A stretch of DNA of 64,000 nucleotides, taken from assembly GCF_005771425.1 (NCBI RefSeq), contig NZ_VBTZ01000002.1:186001-250000 (forward strand). Direction: 5' to 3'. The translations under genes were made by a program, and so were the position numbers. Under the pieces are notes generated by a model. The model was not told where the DNA came from and ran no database searches. It worked only from the letters and a program-made list of their open reading frames with translations. Each line of letters starts with the position of its first letter. Position 1 is the stretch's first letter. This stretch comes from Methylocystis sp. B8 (GTDB lineage Bacteria; Pseudomonadota; Alphaproteobacteria; Rhizobiales; Beijerinckiaceae). Below are positions 18,830-27,735 of this stretch, one piece after another.

Positions 18830-20230
18830 TCAGCGATTATCCGGTTCGGCGCGCCCGACGATGCGCAGGATCGCCGGAAATTCCTCGCGCGTGCGACGCT
18901 CTATTTCGTCGAGCGCGTCATGAGCGTCTTGCACGGAAACGGCGGAGTTGAGTCGGCAGCGGAAATTGACGACAATTCCTCCTTCCGTCTTGCGGACCCG
19001 AACGTCGCCGACTTGCGCGGGCGGTCGGGTCTGAGCGGCGACGCGCGCAATCGCCGCTTCGATTGCGCCGGCGGCGGCCCGATCCGCGGCTTGCGCCGAG
19101 AGCAGATGCATTTCCAGCGGCTCGATATGCGTCTCGACTTCGGCGTCGGCGCCGAATTCGTCGCGCAGCGCGCATTCGAAATCGGTGGCGATGGCGTGCG
19201 CACGGCCAAGCGTCATGGCGCCGTCGAGTTCAATATCGACGCCGATCGACAGGCGGCCGTCGACCTGCTGGGCGATGACGTGATGCGCGTGAATATGTCG
19301 GCGCGCGCCCACCAGCAGGATGCGCTCCGCGATCGTTTCGTCATCGAGCGCGCGCGGCTCGACCGACAGCGTGACATGCGCGCGCGGCGTCACGCCGGCG
19401 ATGGCCTCAGAGACCGCCGATTTGATCCGCGCCGCCTGTTCTACGCGCAGTCCGCGCGCCACCCCAATCGTCGCTTCGCCGACGATGTCCGGTCCGATTG
19501 TGCGCAGCCGCAACGAATCGATTGCGATAACGCCCGGCGCCTCGGCGATCGCCCTTTCGACGTGCGGCGCGAGTTCGCGCGGCGCGGCGTCGAGCAAAGT
19601 GTCGATGGTGCGTCGGCCCACCCGAAAACCGGCGACGGCGATGAAGGCCGCGACGCCCAGCGCCGCCAGCGCGTCGCCGCGCTCGAACCCATAATGCGCC
19701 GCAATGAGGCCGATGAGCACCAGCGTCGACGACACCAGATCGCTGGCGAAATGCAGCGCGTCAGCGGCCAGGGCGTCGCTACACTCCTCTTTTGCGATGC
19801 GGTGCAACTGACGCGCACGCACGTAGTCGATGACGATCGAAATGAGGAGAACGCCATAGATTGGCCAACCGGCGTCGATCTCGACATTCTTTTCTTGTAG
19901 GCGTCTCCACGCTTCGGCGACGACGAACAGCGCGAGACCGAATAGGAAGCCGGTTTCGATCAGCGCGGCGAGCGCCTCATATTTGCCGTGGCCGTAGTGA
20001 TGTTCTGCGTCCGCCGGCTTCTCCGCTTCGCGCACGGCGAAATAGGTCAGCGTTGTCGCGCCGGTGTCGACGAAGGCGTGGCCGGACTCTGAAAGGAGCG
20101 CAAGCGAGCCGGACCATAGTCCAGCGGCAAGTTTGGCGACTGCGAGCAAAGCGCTGGCGGCGATCGACGCCTTGGCGGCCGCGAGCTTGACGCTCGTTCG
20201 CGCTCTGGGAAGAGCTTTCGTCTCGGTCAC
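18830..20230 (-). CDS. Cation diffusion facilitator with three tandem C-terminal domains
   Basis: A 466-residue efflux transporter for divalent metal such as Zn2+ or Fe2+. The membrane part spans residues 10-210, with the metal-site pairs HAFVD in helix 2 and HFASD in helix 5, and the HYGHGKYE loop after helix 2. Most CDF proteins end after one ferredoxin-like dimer domain at about 300 residues. Here three similar units follow (about 215-290, 295-375 and 380-460), each closing with an EP-type strand (LSVEPRA, HIEPLE, VGRAEP). The GTG at 20230 is chosen because no ATG is available without running into the divergent glyoxalase gene. Metal specificity cannot be assigned. Confidence 0.88.
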   Translation of the reverse strand: MTETKALPRARTSVKLAAAKASIAASALLAVAKLAAGLWSGSLALLSESGHAFVDTGATTLTYFAVREAEKPADAEHHYGHGKYEALAALIETGFLFGLALFVVAEAWRRLQEKNVEIDAGWPIYGVLLISIVIDYVRARQLHRIAKEECSDALAADALHFASDLVSSTLVLIGLIAAHYGFERGDALAALGVAAFIAVAGFRVGRRTIDTLLDAAPRELAPHVERAIAEAPGVIAIDSLRLRTIGPDIVGEATIGVARGLRVEQAARIKSAVSEAIAGVTPRAHVTLSVEPRALDDETIAERILLVGARRHIHAHHVIAQQVDGRLSIGVDIELDGAMTLGRAHAIATDFECALRDEFGADAEVETHIEPLEMHLLSAQAADRAAAGAIEAAIARVAAQTRPPAQVGDVRVRKTEGGIVVNFRCRLNSAVSVQDAHDALDEIERRTREEFPAILRIVGRAEPDNR

Positions 20231-20348
20231 GTAAACGCGCCACTCTAAGTTCTGGAACGCCAGCCCTCTAGCAAGCGACGAGCAGGTGCGCAAATTCGCC
20301 CCGCCCAATGTTAGAACTATGGCCGACCGATGAGATAGGAGCCGCACG

Positions 20349-20789
20349 ATGAGATTTCTGCACACCATGATTCGGGTCGGCGACCTCGACCGCTCGCTCA
20401 ATTTCTTTTGTGGACTGCTTGGACTGAAAGAGGTGCGTCGCACCCAAAATGAGAAGGGGCGCTACACCCTCGTCTATCTCGCGGCGCCCGACGACGCCGC
20501 TGGCGCCAAGGAAAAGGACGCGCCGCTGGTCGAGCTCACCTACAACTGGGATGAGCAGGAATATGCCGGGGGGCGAAACTTCGGGCACCTCGCCTTCGCC
20601 GTCGAGAATATTTACGAGACCTGCGCGCGTCTGCAGGCGGCGGGGGTGACGATCAACCGGCCGCCGCGAGACGGCCATATGGCTTTCGTGCGAACGCCGG
20701 ACATGATCTCGATCGAACTGCTGCAAAAAGGCGCGCCGCTGCCGCCCATTGAACCCTGGGCGTCGGCGCCGAATATCGGCAATTGGTGA
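20349..20789 (+). CDS. gloA: Lactoylglutathione lyase (glyoxalase I)
   Basis: A 146-residue metal enzyme that isomerises the methylglyoxal-glutathione hemithioacetal to S-lactoylglutathione. The four metal ligands of GloA fit the pattern: His5 ([14 protein letters not shown]), the Glu of VELTYNWDE, the His of [12 protein letters not shown] and the Glu of SIELLQK. The [20 protein letters not shown] strand region is also diagnostic. Length is normal. It is divergent from the CDF transporter with about 118 bases between the starts, enough for two promoters. A GloB partner is not in the window. The C-terminal tail after residue 125 is short and proline-rich, as in other alphaproteobacterial GloA proteins. 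Confidence 0.94.
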   Translation: MRFLHTMIRVGDLDRSLNFFCGLLGLKEVRRTQNEKGRYTLVYLAAPDDAAGAKEKDAPLVELTYNWDEQEYAGGRNFGHLAFAVENIYETCARLQAAGVTINRPPRDGHMAFVRTPDMISIELLQKGAPLPPIEPWASAPNIGNW

Positions 20790-21203
20790 GCATTTTTTGC
20801 GGCGCCTAAAATTTTTGCGCTGCAGCTACGAATTTTTTTGCCTCTCGGAACTATTGCTCCGGCCATGAGTTGAGTCAGAGGTCGAGCTGTGGCCTTCGCT
20901 CGGCCAATCGATATGTTGTTGATATGCTGACGAACTTTCGTCGCGAAGCTGTCACGGCTTTCAGTTAGAAAGTAATCAGCCGCGGCTTGGAGCGTAGGTC
21001 GGTTTTTGGCGCCGGCTTTGAGATCCCATCCTGAGAGCGGATGAGGAGATTCTCGGCAATTTTATTAAAGATGACGTCCAGCTTAACTGGACAGCTTGCC
21101 TAAACAGACGCGCGCTGCGGCGCGTGAACTGGAACAAATGTCGCGGGGCAAAGCGTCCGCGACCAACGAGAACTGGGGAACGGGGTCAAGGGCGGAGGTC
21201 ATC
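20790..21203. other. Gene-poor region between gloA and the unknown gene at 21204
   Basis: About 410 bases, AT-richer than the surroundings, with three T-tracts near 20795-20840. I see no confident gene, RNA or known repeat. A perfect inverted repeat lies at 21076-21092. The frame of the downstream gene stays open back to a TTG at 21096, so the end of this region may be coding. Confidence 0.6.
21076..21092. promoter_or_regulatory. Perfect inverted repeat GTCCAG-N5-CTGGAC
   Basis: Six-base perfect arms around CTTAA, lying 110-130 bases before the ATG at 21204, in a non-coding position. Size and symmetry suit a dimeric regulator site; a simple RNA hairpin is equally possible. No regulator gene is adjacent. 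Confidence 0.4.
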
Positions 21204-21563
21204 ATGGTCATCCTGGATCTGATCAATTCCTGCTCTAACGACAAGGTCGCTCAAGCCGCGCTGTCGTGCATCGGCGGACACTTCGCCGAACGGGTGCGCG
21301 CGGTCGCCGGCGAGAAAGGCCTCAGCGTGGGCAAGTTCGTCGTCCTCGCGGTGCGGGACTTCGCGAGCCGGTCCGACGAAGCGGCGCAAGAGGCGCTTCG
21401 CGTCAAAGTTGTCCGTGACGACCAGCCTCTGCTCAGAGGCTTGCGTGAAGTGCTCGAAGCGGCGCTGGAGCGGGACCCTTTCTTTTTAGACGGCGAAGCA
21501 GTCGCCGCCACGCCACCCTATGGGTTCAGCGCCGCGCGTGAGAATGCGCTGCGGTATCACTGA
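21204..21563 (+). CDS. Hypothetical protein, unrecognised family
   Basis: A 119-residue soluble protein I do not recognise. A strong GGAGG five bases before the ATG at 21204 decides the start; the frame is open further back to an ATG at 21138 and a TTG at 21096. The middle, HFAERVRAVAGEKGLSVGKFVVLAVRDFA, shown in part as GLSVGKFVVLAVRDFA, resembles a helical bundle segment in which a short helix-turn precedes an amphipathic helix. The C-terminus ends GFSAARENALRYH. There is no signal peptide or membrane helix. A clear rho-independent terminator follows, so it is a single-gene unit. Codon use looks like its neighbours. Confidence 0.6.
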   Translation: MVILDLINSCSNDKVAQAALSCIGGHFAERVRAVAGEKGLSVGKFVVLAVRDFASRSDEAAQEALRVKVVRDDQPLLRGLREVLEAALERDPFFLDGEAVAATPPYGFSAARENALRYH

Positions 21564-21583
21564 CCGCCAGCCTTTCAACTTGA

Positions 21584-21620
21584 AAGGGCGGCGTCGCTGC
21601 GGCGATGTCGCCCTTTTCTT
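21584..21620 (+). terminator. Rho-independent terminator after the unknown gene
   Basis: Stem of 14 pairs with two mismatches: AAGGGCGGCGTCGC (21584-21597), loop TGCG, GCGATGTCGCCCTT (21602-21615), then TTCTT. It ends transcription before the DedA gene. Confidence 0.75.
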
Positions 21621-21667
21621 CATCAGGCCTATATGAAAGTCGAGAGCCGTCTCGTTCCTGGCCGGTG

Positions 21668-22309
21668 ATGCCGCATCTACTTGATCAGGCGCAGATCGCC
21701 GCCATCCTTGCGACCTTTGGCTATTGGGCGATTTTTTTTGTCGTGGCTCTCGAAAGCGCCGGGATTCCGTTGCCCGGCGAAACCATGCTCGTCGGCGCGG
21801 CGATTTTGGCGCGGCTCTCCGGGGCGATGGCCATCGAAGACATCGTTGTGGCCGCAGCCGCAGGCGCAATCGTCGGCGACAATTTCGGCTATTGGATGGG
21901 TCGGGAATTTGGCACGAAGCTGCTCGAGCGCTACGGCCATTATGTTGGGCTCGGGCCCGAGAAACTGCGCTTAGGACAATATTTGTTTTACCGATGGGGC
22001 GGGGCCATCGTGTTTTTCGGGCGCTTCTTCGCTCTGTTGCGGATTCTCGCCGCCTCGCTCGCCGGCGCAAATCATCTGCCGCCCGGCCGCTTCTTCATCT
22101 ACAACGCCGCCGGCGGCGTCGTTTGGGCCTGCGTCTTCGGCTACGGGGCCTATTTTCTCACCGCCGGCTTCGAAAAGATCAAAGGTCCGATTGCAATCGC
22201 CCTCGCCTGCGGTCTAGCGATCGGACTCTTCATGCTTTGGCGCTACTACAAGCGCCATGAGGCGCGCCTGATACGCGAAGCCGACGCAATACTGAGCCAG
22301 CGGCGCTAG
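21668..22309 (+). CDS. DedA family membrane protein
   Basis: A 213-residue inner-membrane protein of the DedA/SNARE-associated (PF09335) family. Members are required for envelope integrity, and some recycle undecaprenyl phosphate or flip phosphatidylethanolamine. Family marks are FFVVALESAGIPLPGETML, GAIVGDNFGYWMGREFG, and GRFFALLRILAASLAGANHLP with its conserved Arg. Five or six hydrophobic segments are present. The ATG at 21668 is chosen because the longer frame begins inside the preceding terminator. Its stop overlaps the convergent DUF2244 gene by four bases. Which DedA subgroup it belongs to is not clear from sequence alone. Confidence 0.9.
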   Translation: MPHLLDQAQIAAILATFGYWAIFFVVALESAGIPLPGETMLVGAAILARLSGAMAIEDIVVAAAAGAIVGDNFGYWMGREFGTKLLERYGHYVGLGPEKLRLGQYLFYRWGGAIVFFGRFFALLRILAASLAGANHLPPGRFFIYNAAGGVVWACVFGYGAYFLTAGFEKIKGPIAIALACGLAIGLFMLWRYYKRHEARLIREADAILSQRR

Positions 22310-22797
22310 CTGAAACGCGCGCCCATCCTCGCGTCGACGAGCGCACGATTGAGTTCGAGCGCCAGCTCCGCCTTCTGGTCAGGCCCCAAAAAGGCGCCGA
22401 TTTCGACGCTCTCGCCGCGCGAGACCAATTCGACCCGCTCAGTGCCGAATTCTTCATGCACGGTCTGCTCGAGCCGCACCCAGGACGGGTTGAACCGCCA
22501 TTCCCTTCGCTGCCCGCGCGCGCCGATCTGCGCAAAGACGAGTTCGAGCGGCGTGAGATCGAGGGTCTCGTGGCTGCGCGCGGCGCGGAAGCTCACGCGA
22601 AAGGCGAGATAGAGGCCGAGAGCGTCAAGGCCCATGAAGCCCGCGACCGGCCAGGCCCCCATAAAAAAGAAAGGCAGCGCAAACAGGACCTGGCCGAGAC
22701 AGAATATCAGGATGAAAAGATAGAAAGCGTGCGGCGTCATCGATCGGTGCGGCGTCAGCCGCGCTTCGTAAATTTTCCGCTCGAAGGGGTCAGACAT
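22306..22797 (-). CDS. DUF2244 membrane protein
   Basis: A 163-residue protein matching DUF2244, an alphaproteobacterial family of unknown function. Two membrane helices lie at about residues 24-48 and 50-70 (FYLFILIFCLGQVLFALPFF, then AGFMGLDALGLYLAF), followed by a soluble domain with ETLDLTPLELVFAQIGARG and EWRFNPSWVRLEQTV. The arrangement suggests a membrane anchor with a cytoplasmic beta-sandwich. In many relatives this gene sits immediately before nth, transcribed divergently, as here (51 bases between starts). No partner or ligand is known. Confidence 0.88.
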   Translation of the reverse strand: MSDPFERKIYEARLTPHRSMTPHAFYLFILIFCLGQVLFALPFFFMGAWPVAGFMGLDALGLYLAFRVSFRAARSHETLDLTPLELVFAQIGARGQRREWRFNPSWVRLEQTVHEEFGTERVELVSRGESVEIGAFLGPDQKAELALELNRALVDARMGARFS

Positions 22798-22847
22798 TTC
22801 TCCCGCCGGCGCTTTCTCCCTCAGATTCTAAAAGTTATAACGCGCCA

Positions 22848-23552
22848 ATGGCGGAAACAAATACTTCAAGCGCGCGCGTCCGCAAAAGAGCGCGACCCGG
22901 CCGGCGGCCGTCCGCCGCCGAAGCCGCCCGCATCGAGGAGATTTTCGCGCGTCTTTCAGCCGCCAATCCCCAACCCAAGAGCGAGCTCAAATACAAGAAC
23001 CCGTTCACGCTGCTCGTCGCCGTCGTGCTGTCCGCGCAGGCGACCGACGCCGGCGTCAACAAGGCGACGCCGGCGCTCTTCGCGCTCGCGGACACGCCCG
23101 CCAAAATGGCGGCGCTGGGCGAAGAGCGGGTGCGCGACCTCATCAAGACGATCGGCCTCTACCGCGCCAAGGCCAAAAATGTCGTCGCCCTGTCCCGAAT
23201 GCTTGTCGAACGACATGGCGGAGAAGTTCCGCGCACGCGCGAGGAGCTGATGGCGCTCCCCGGCGTCGGCGGCAAGACGGCGAATGTCGTGCTCAATGTC
23301 GCTTTTCACCAGCCGGTGATCGCTGTCGACACGCATATTTTCCGAGTCTCCAACCGGCTGCCGCTGGCGACAGGCAAGACGCCCGAAGAAGTCGAAGCGG
23401 GACTAGAGAAGATCGTGCCCGAAAAATATCTCCTGCACGCGCATCACTGGCTCATTCTGCACGGGCGCTATGTATGCAAGGCGCGCAAGCCCGAATGTCC
23501 GCGCTGCATCATCGCCGATCTGTGTCGCTTCAAGGCGAAGACTCTCGTCTGA
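22848..23552 (+). CDS. nth: Endonuclease III
   Basis: A 234-residue base-excision repair enzyme that removes oxidised pyrimidines and nicks the abasic site. The helix-hairpin-helix LPGVGGKTANVVL carries catalytic Lys143, and Asp161 follows in VDTHIFRV. The 4Fe-4S ligands are Cys210, Cys217, Cys220 and Cys226, with the normal spacing (six, two and five residues apart). The N-terminal 20 residues form a basic extension (RVRKRARPGRR) longer than in E. coli Nth, common in Hyphomicrobiales. The enzyme is complete. An intergenic palindromic repeat follows the stop. Confidence 0.97.
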   Translation: MAETNTSSARVRKRARPGRRPSAAEAARIEEIFARLSAANPQPKSELKYKNPFTLLVAVVLSAQATDAGVNKATPALFALADTPAKMAALGEERVRDLIKTIGLYRAKAKNVVALSRMLVERHGGEVPRTREELMALPGVGGKTANVVLNVAFHQPVIAVDTHIFRVSNRLPLATGKTPEEVEAGLEKIVPEKYLLHAHHWLILHGRYVCKARKPECPRCIIADLCRFKAKTLV

Positions 23553-23563
23553 AGTTTGCACAT

Positions 23564-23645
23564 GTCATTGCGAGCCGAAGGCGAAGCAATCCAAAATCCG
23601 CCCCGCGACTCTGGATTGCTTCGTCGCTGCGCTCCTCGCAATGAC
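23564..23645. repeat. Palindromic intergenic repeat, family B
   Basis: Begins GTCATTGCGAG and ends CTCGCAATGAC, with an inner inverted pair (gaagcaatcca and tggattgcttc). A second copy lies between rpoB and rpoC at 60115-60194. It separates convergent nth and the DUF815 gene and may act as a terminator in both directions. Confidence 0.8.
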
Positions 23646-23683
23646 GCCCTCTATGCGGCGTATTCGGCCTGTCGGGAATGAGA

Positions 23684-24532
23684 CTACCCGAGCGTCTTCC
23701 CCAACCGCCCGGCCAAATCCTGAATATATTGCCAGGCGACGCGGCCCGAACGCCCGCCGCGCGTGATCGACCATTCCAGCGCTTCGGCGCGGATCGTCGC
23801 CTCTGGCGCGTTCAGTCCAAAATGATCGGCGTAGCCGAAGACCATCGCCAGATAGTCGTCCTGGCTGCAATTGTGAAAACCGATCCATAATCCGAAGCGG
23901 TCTGAAAGCGAGATTTTCTCCTCAATCACTTCGCCGGGGTGGATCGCGGTCGCGCTTTCATTCTCCATCATGTCGCGCGGCAGCAGATGGCGGCGATTCG
24001 ACGTGGCGTAGAACAGCACATTGTCGGGCCGCCCTTCGACCCCGCCTTCGAGAGCGGTCTTGAGCGCCTTGTAGCTCGTCTCCGAACCATCGAACGAAAG
24101 GTCGTCGCAAAAGACGATGAAGCGGAACAGCGCCTGCGCCAGCGCGCCGAGCAGCGCTGGCAGCGCTTCAATATCCTCGCGATGGATTTCGACGAGTTTT
24201 AAGCCCCTCTCCGCAAGCGCGCCGTGGACGGATTTCACCAGCGAGGATTTGCCCATGCCGCGCGCGCCCCAGAGCAGCGCGTTGTTCGCGGGAAGCCCCT
24301 GAGCGAAGCGGCTCGTATTGGCGAAGAGCATGTCGCGCTGGCGATCGACGCCCTTGAGCAGCGCCAGATCGACGCGATTGACGCGACCGACCGAATGGAA
24401 CGCCTCGCCGGCCGCGCGCCAGACGAAGGCTTCGGCGGCAGAAAAATCGGGCCTATCTGGATTTGGCGGCGCAAGCCGCTCCAGCGCTCCGGCGATGCGG
24501 GCGAGAAGCTCGGCGACATCCTCCTGCGACAT
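23684..24532 (-). CDS. DUF815 family AAA-type ATPase
   Basis: A 282-residue P-loop ATPase of the DUF815 group, found across alphaproteobacteria and without a known role. Walker A is GARGMGKSSLVKS (about residues 89-101) and Walker B is FRFIVFCDDLSFD. The sensor-like NVLFYATSNRRHL follows, then SLSDRFGLWIGFHNCSQDDYL. A GGGAGG ribosome site just before the ATG at 24532 supports the start. The protein is cytoplasmic, with no membrane segment. It is divergent from glnE with about 125 bases between, and is transcribed alone. Some relatives lie beside the preprotein translocase yajC gene; that context is not seen here. Confidence 0.87.
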   Translation of the reverse strand: MSQEDVAELLARIAGALERLAPPNPDRPDFSAAEAFVWRAAGEAFHSVGRVNRVDLALLKGVDRQRDMLFANTSRFAQGLPANNALLWGARGMGKSSLVKSVHGALAERGLKLVEIHREDIEALPALLGALAQALFRFIVFCDDLSFDGSETSYKALKTALEGGVEGRPDNVLFYATSNRRHLLPRDMMENESATAIHPGEVIEEKISLSDRFGLWIGFHNCSQDDYLAMVFGYADHFGLNAPEATIRAEALEWSITRGGRSGRVAWQYIQDLAGRLGKTLG

Positions 24533-24658
24533 GAACCTCCCCGCGGATTCTTGAAAATCTGAGGCACCCGGCTGGTCGGCGGCCGGGGCTGATTTGCGCG
24601 ACGCACAGGATTATACCGAAGGGCGAGCGCCGCATCGACGGCTCAGCCGGGAAAAGAT

Positions 24659-27616
24659 TTGAAGCCGACCGAACACTCGCTCATCGACCGCGCCAAGGTC
24701 TTCATCGCGCCTCTCGACGCCGAGAAGGCGGAAGAGGCGCTCGCGCGCGTTCTCGAGAAGGACGGCGCAGGCGATGGGGCGCTCGCCGCGCTGTTGCAGG
24801 AACGGCCGCAAGCGCGCGACCTGCTGCTCGGCGCATTGGGCTCATCGCCCTATCTGACGGACCTTGCCGCCCGCGATCCCGCGCGGCTTACGCGCATCCT
24901 CAAAAACGATCCCGCCCGGCGCATCGAAGCCCTCATCCAGTCGACGCGAAACATCGAAACCGACGACGAAGCAGAACTGATGCGCCTGCTGCGACTCACG
25001 AAGCAGGAAGCCGCGCTCGTCATCGCGCTCGCCGATCTTGCCAAAGTCTGGGACATGCCGGAGGCGACGCGCGCGCTCACGCGGATCGCCGACGCCACGC
25101 TCTCCGCCGCCGTTCGCTTCACGCTGCGCGCCGCTGCGTTTGCGGGCAAAATCGAACTCGCCGACCAGCGTGATCCCGAACGCGGCTCAGGTTGGATCTT
25201 TCTCGGCATGGGAAAGGGCGGCGCGTTCGAACTCAATTACTCTTCTGACATCGACCTCATTGTCTTCTTCGACCGTTCGCGCGCGCGCCTCGCCGACCCA
25301 GCGGCGGACGTCGATCTCTTCGTCAGACTGACGAAGCGGATCGTCAAAATCATGAGCGAGCGCACCGCCGAGGGCTATGTGTTTCGTACCGATTTGCGGC
25401 TGCGTCCCGATCCAGGCGCGACGCCGATCGCCATCCCGCTCGAAGCGGCGCTCTCCTATTACGAAAGCATGGGCCAGAACTGGGAGCGCGCCGCCTACAT
25501 CAAGGCGCGTCCGGTCGCTGGCGACATATACGCCGGCGAGCAATTCCTGCAGGAACTCGCGCCCTTTGTTTGGCGCAAATATTTCGACTTCGCCGCGATC
25601 GCCGACGTGCATTCGATCAAGCGGCAGATTCACGCGCATAAGGGCCACGGCAAGATCGCCGTCGTCGGCCACAATATTAAACTTGGACGCGGCGGCGTTC
25701 GCGAGATCGAGTTCTTCGTTCAGACGCAGCAGCTCATCACCGGCGGCCGCGATCGGCGCCTGCGCGGACGCGAGACGCTCGCGATGCTCGACCAACTCGT
25801 CGAGAGCGGCTGGGTGGCGCCGCAGGCGCGCGACGATCTGCGCGAAGCCTATCTCTTCCTGCGCGATGTCGAGCATCGCATTCAGATGGTCGCAGACGAG
25901 CAGAAACATACTTTGCCCGAAACTGAAGACGGCGTCGCCGTCATCGGCCGCATGATGGGTTTTGCCTGCTACGCCGATTTCGCCGAGGCGCTGTTGAAGC
26001 GGCTCGATCTCGTGCAGAGCCATTATGCGAAGCTTTTCGAAAGCGCGCCGCAGCTCACCTCGTCCGCCGGCAATCTCGTCTTCACCGGCGACGATGATGA
26101 TCCGGGCACGATCGAAACGCTCGCCAATATGGGTTTCGCCAACCCGAAGACAGTGACGGCGACGATTCGCGGCTGGCATTTCGGCCGCTACGCCGCGACG
26201 CGTTCGACGATCGCGCGCGAGCGCCTCACCGAACTCACGCCAGTCTTGCTCGAAGCGCTCGCCGCGACAGAGAACGCCGACGCCGCCTTTCTCGCCTTCG
26301 ACAAGCTCATCGCGAAACTGCCCGCCGGCGTGCAGCTCTTTTCGCTTTTAGTTTCGCAGCCGAGCCTTCTCAATTTGCTCGCCGCGATCATGGGCGCGGC
26401 GCCCAAGCTCGCTGAGACCATCTCGCGCCGCCCGCGCGTATTGGACGCGCTGCTCGAGCCGGCGTTTTTCGAGACCGTGCCCTCGCAGGCGGAGCTCGAT
26501 CAGCGACTCGCCGCGCAGTTCTCGGAGGCGCGCTCTTATGAAGATGCGCTCGACCGCGCGCGCATCTTCGGACAGGAACAGAAATTCCTCATCGGCGTGC
26601 GCATCCTGACGGGCTCCATGTCGGTCGCAGAGGCCGGTCTCGCCTATACGCGCCTCGCCGAGACGGTCATAGCCCAACTCTTCGCGCGCGTGTGCGAGGA
26701 ATTCGCAAGGACGCATGGAACAATCGAGGGCGGCGCTGCGGCGGTGATCGCTATGGGCAAGCTCGGCGGATGCGAAATGACCGCAGCATCAGATCTCGAT
26801 CTGATGCTGCTCTACGACGCGGACCCCATGGCGGAATCGAAAGGCGGCGAGCGCCCCATTTCAACGCAACAATATTACGGCCGCCTCACCCAGAGGCTGA
26901 TCAGCGCCCTTTCCGCTCCCACGGCTGAGGGGCTGCTTTACGAAGTCGATTTTCGCTTGCGGCCTTCAGGCAACAGCGGGCCGATCGCCGTGAGCCTTAA
27001 AGCCTTCTCAGACTATCAGGCTCACGAGGCGTGGACCTGGGAACATATGGCCTTGACCCGCGCCCGCGTCATCGCGGGTCCTGAAGCGTTCGCAAGCCGA
27101 GTCGATGCGGCGATCCGCGCAGCGCTGACGAGGCCCTGCGACGCACAGAAATTGAAGGACGACGTGTTGGCCATGCGCCGCCGGCTCGAAAAGGAAAAGG
27201 GGTCGGGAAGTCCATGGGAGGTCAAGCAGGTCCCCGGCGGGCTCGTCGACATCGAATTCATTGCGCAATATCTGATGCTGCTTCATGGCCCGCAGCATCC
27301 TGAGCTTTTCTCCACCACCACCACGATCGCCCTACAGCATCTCAAAGACGCCGGCTTTCTCGACGCGGGCGCTGCGGAGGCGTTGGCGGACGCCTCGAAG
27401 CTCTATCAGGGACTGACGCAACTGCTACGGCTGGCGATCGATGACGTGTTCCGTCCCGCCGACGCGCCGCGTGGGCTGACGGAGCTGCTGCTGCGCGTCG
27501 GTGACGCGCCCGATCTTTCCAACCTCGAAGCCCTGCTCGCCGATACGCAGAAAAAGACCCGGGAAATATTCACGAGCGTCGTTGGCGAAGTCGCCGAGCG
27601 CCCGGTTTCAGCTTGA
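24659..27616 (+). CDS. glnE: Bifunctional glutamine synthetase adenylyltransferase/deadenylyltransferase
   Basis: A 985-residue two-headed nucleotidyltransferase that adenylylates glutamine synthetase when nitrogen is plentiful and reverses this when PII is uridylylated. The N-terminal deadenylylase core has GMGKGGAFELNYSSDIDLI near residues 182-200. The C-terminal adenylylase core has AMGKLGGCEMTAASDLDLM near residue 700. DFRLRPSGNSGPIAVSL-type and VKQVPGGLVDIEFIAQY segments follow each core (given in part). Both active sites keep their Asp pairs, so both activities should remain. The only start near the family N-terminus is a TTG at 24659, with GGGAAAAGA before it. Length is normal. Confidence 0.95.
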   Translation: MKPTEHSLIDRAKVFIAPLDAEKAEEALARVLEKDGAGDGALAALLQERPQARDLLLGALGSSPYLTDLAARDPARLTRILKNDPARRIEALIQSTRNIETDDEAELMRLLRLTKQEAALVIALADLAKVWDMPEATRALTRIADATLSAAVRFTLRAAAFAGKIELADQRDPERGSGWIFLGMGKGGAFELNYSSDIDLIVFFDRSRARLADPAADVDLFVRLTKRIVKIMSERTAEGYVFRTDLRLRPDPGATPIAIPLEAALSYYESMGQNWERAAYIKARPVAGDIYAGEQFLQELAPFVWRKYFDFAAIADVHSIKRQIHAHKGHGKIAVVGHNIKLGRGGVREIEFFVQTQQLITGGRDRRLRGRETLAMLDQLVESGWVAPQARDDLREAYLFLRDVEHRIQMVADEQKHTLPETEDGVAVIGRMMGFACYADFAEALLKRLDLVQSHYAKLFESAPQLTSSAGNLVFTGDDDDPGTIETLANMGFANPKTVTATIRGWHFGRYAATRSTIARERLTELTPVLLEALAATENADAAFLAFDKLIAKLPAGVQLFSLLVSQPSLLNLLAAIMGAAPKLAETISRRPRVLDALLEPAFFETVPSQAELDQRLAAQFSEARSYEDALDRARIFGQEQKFLIGVRILTGSMSVAEAGLAYTRLAETVIAQLFARVCEEFARTHGTIEGGAAAVIAMGKLGGCEMTAASDLDLMLLYDADPMAESKGGERPISTQQYYGRLTQRLISALSAPTAEGLLYEVDFRLRPSGNSGPIAVSLKAFSDYQAHEAWTWEHMALTRARVIAGPEAFASRVDAAIRAALTRPCDAQKLKDDVLAMRRRLEKEKGSGSPWEVKQVPGGLVDIEFIAQYLMLLHGPQHPELFSTTTTIALQHLKDAGFLDAGAAEALADASKLYQGLTQLLRLAIDDVFRPADAPRGLTELLLRVGDAPDLSNLEALLADTQKKTREIFTSVVGEVAERPVSA

Positions 27617-27704
27617 CCGGGAGTTGCAGAACCAGCCGCTCGGGCATAGATACGCCGGATTCCTCGCGCAGGACCTTCCCCCTCGGCGGCGACGGTCGCT
27701 TTTC

Positions 27705-27726
27705 AGGCCGTTCGGCCTCTTTTTTG
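27705..27726 (+). terminator. Rho-independent terminator after glnE
   Basis: AGGCC (27705-27709), loop GTTC, GGCCT (27714-27718), followed by CTCTTTTTT-like T-rich DNA. It lies between glnE and the parvulin gene. The stem is short (five pairs) but the T-run is good. Confidence 0.6.
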
Positions 27727-27735
27727 GAGCACATC

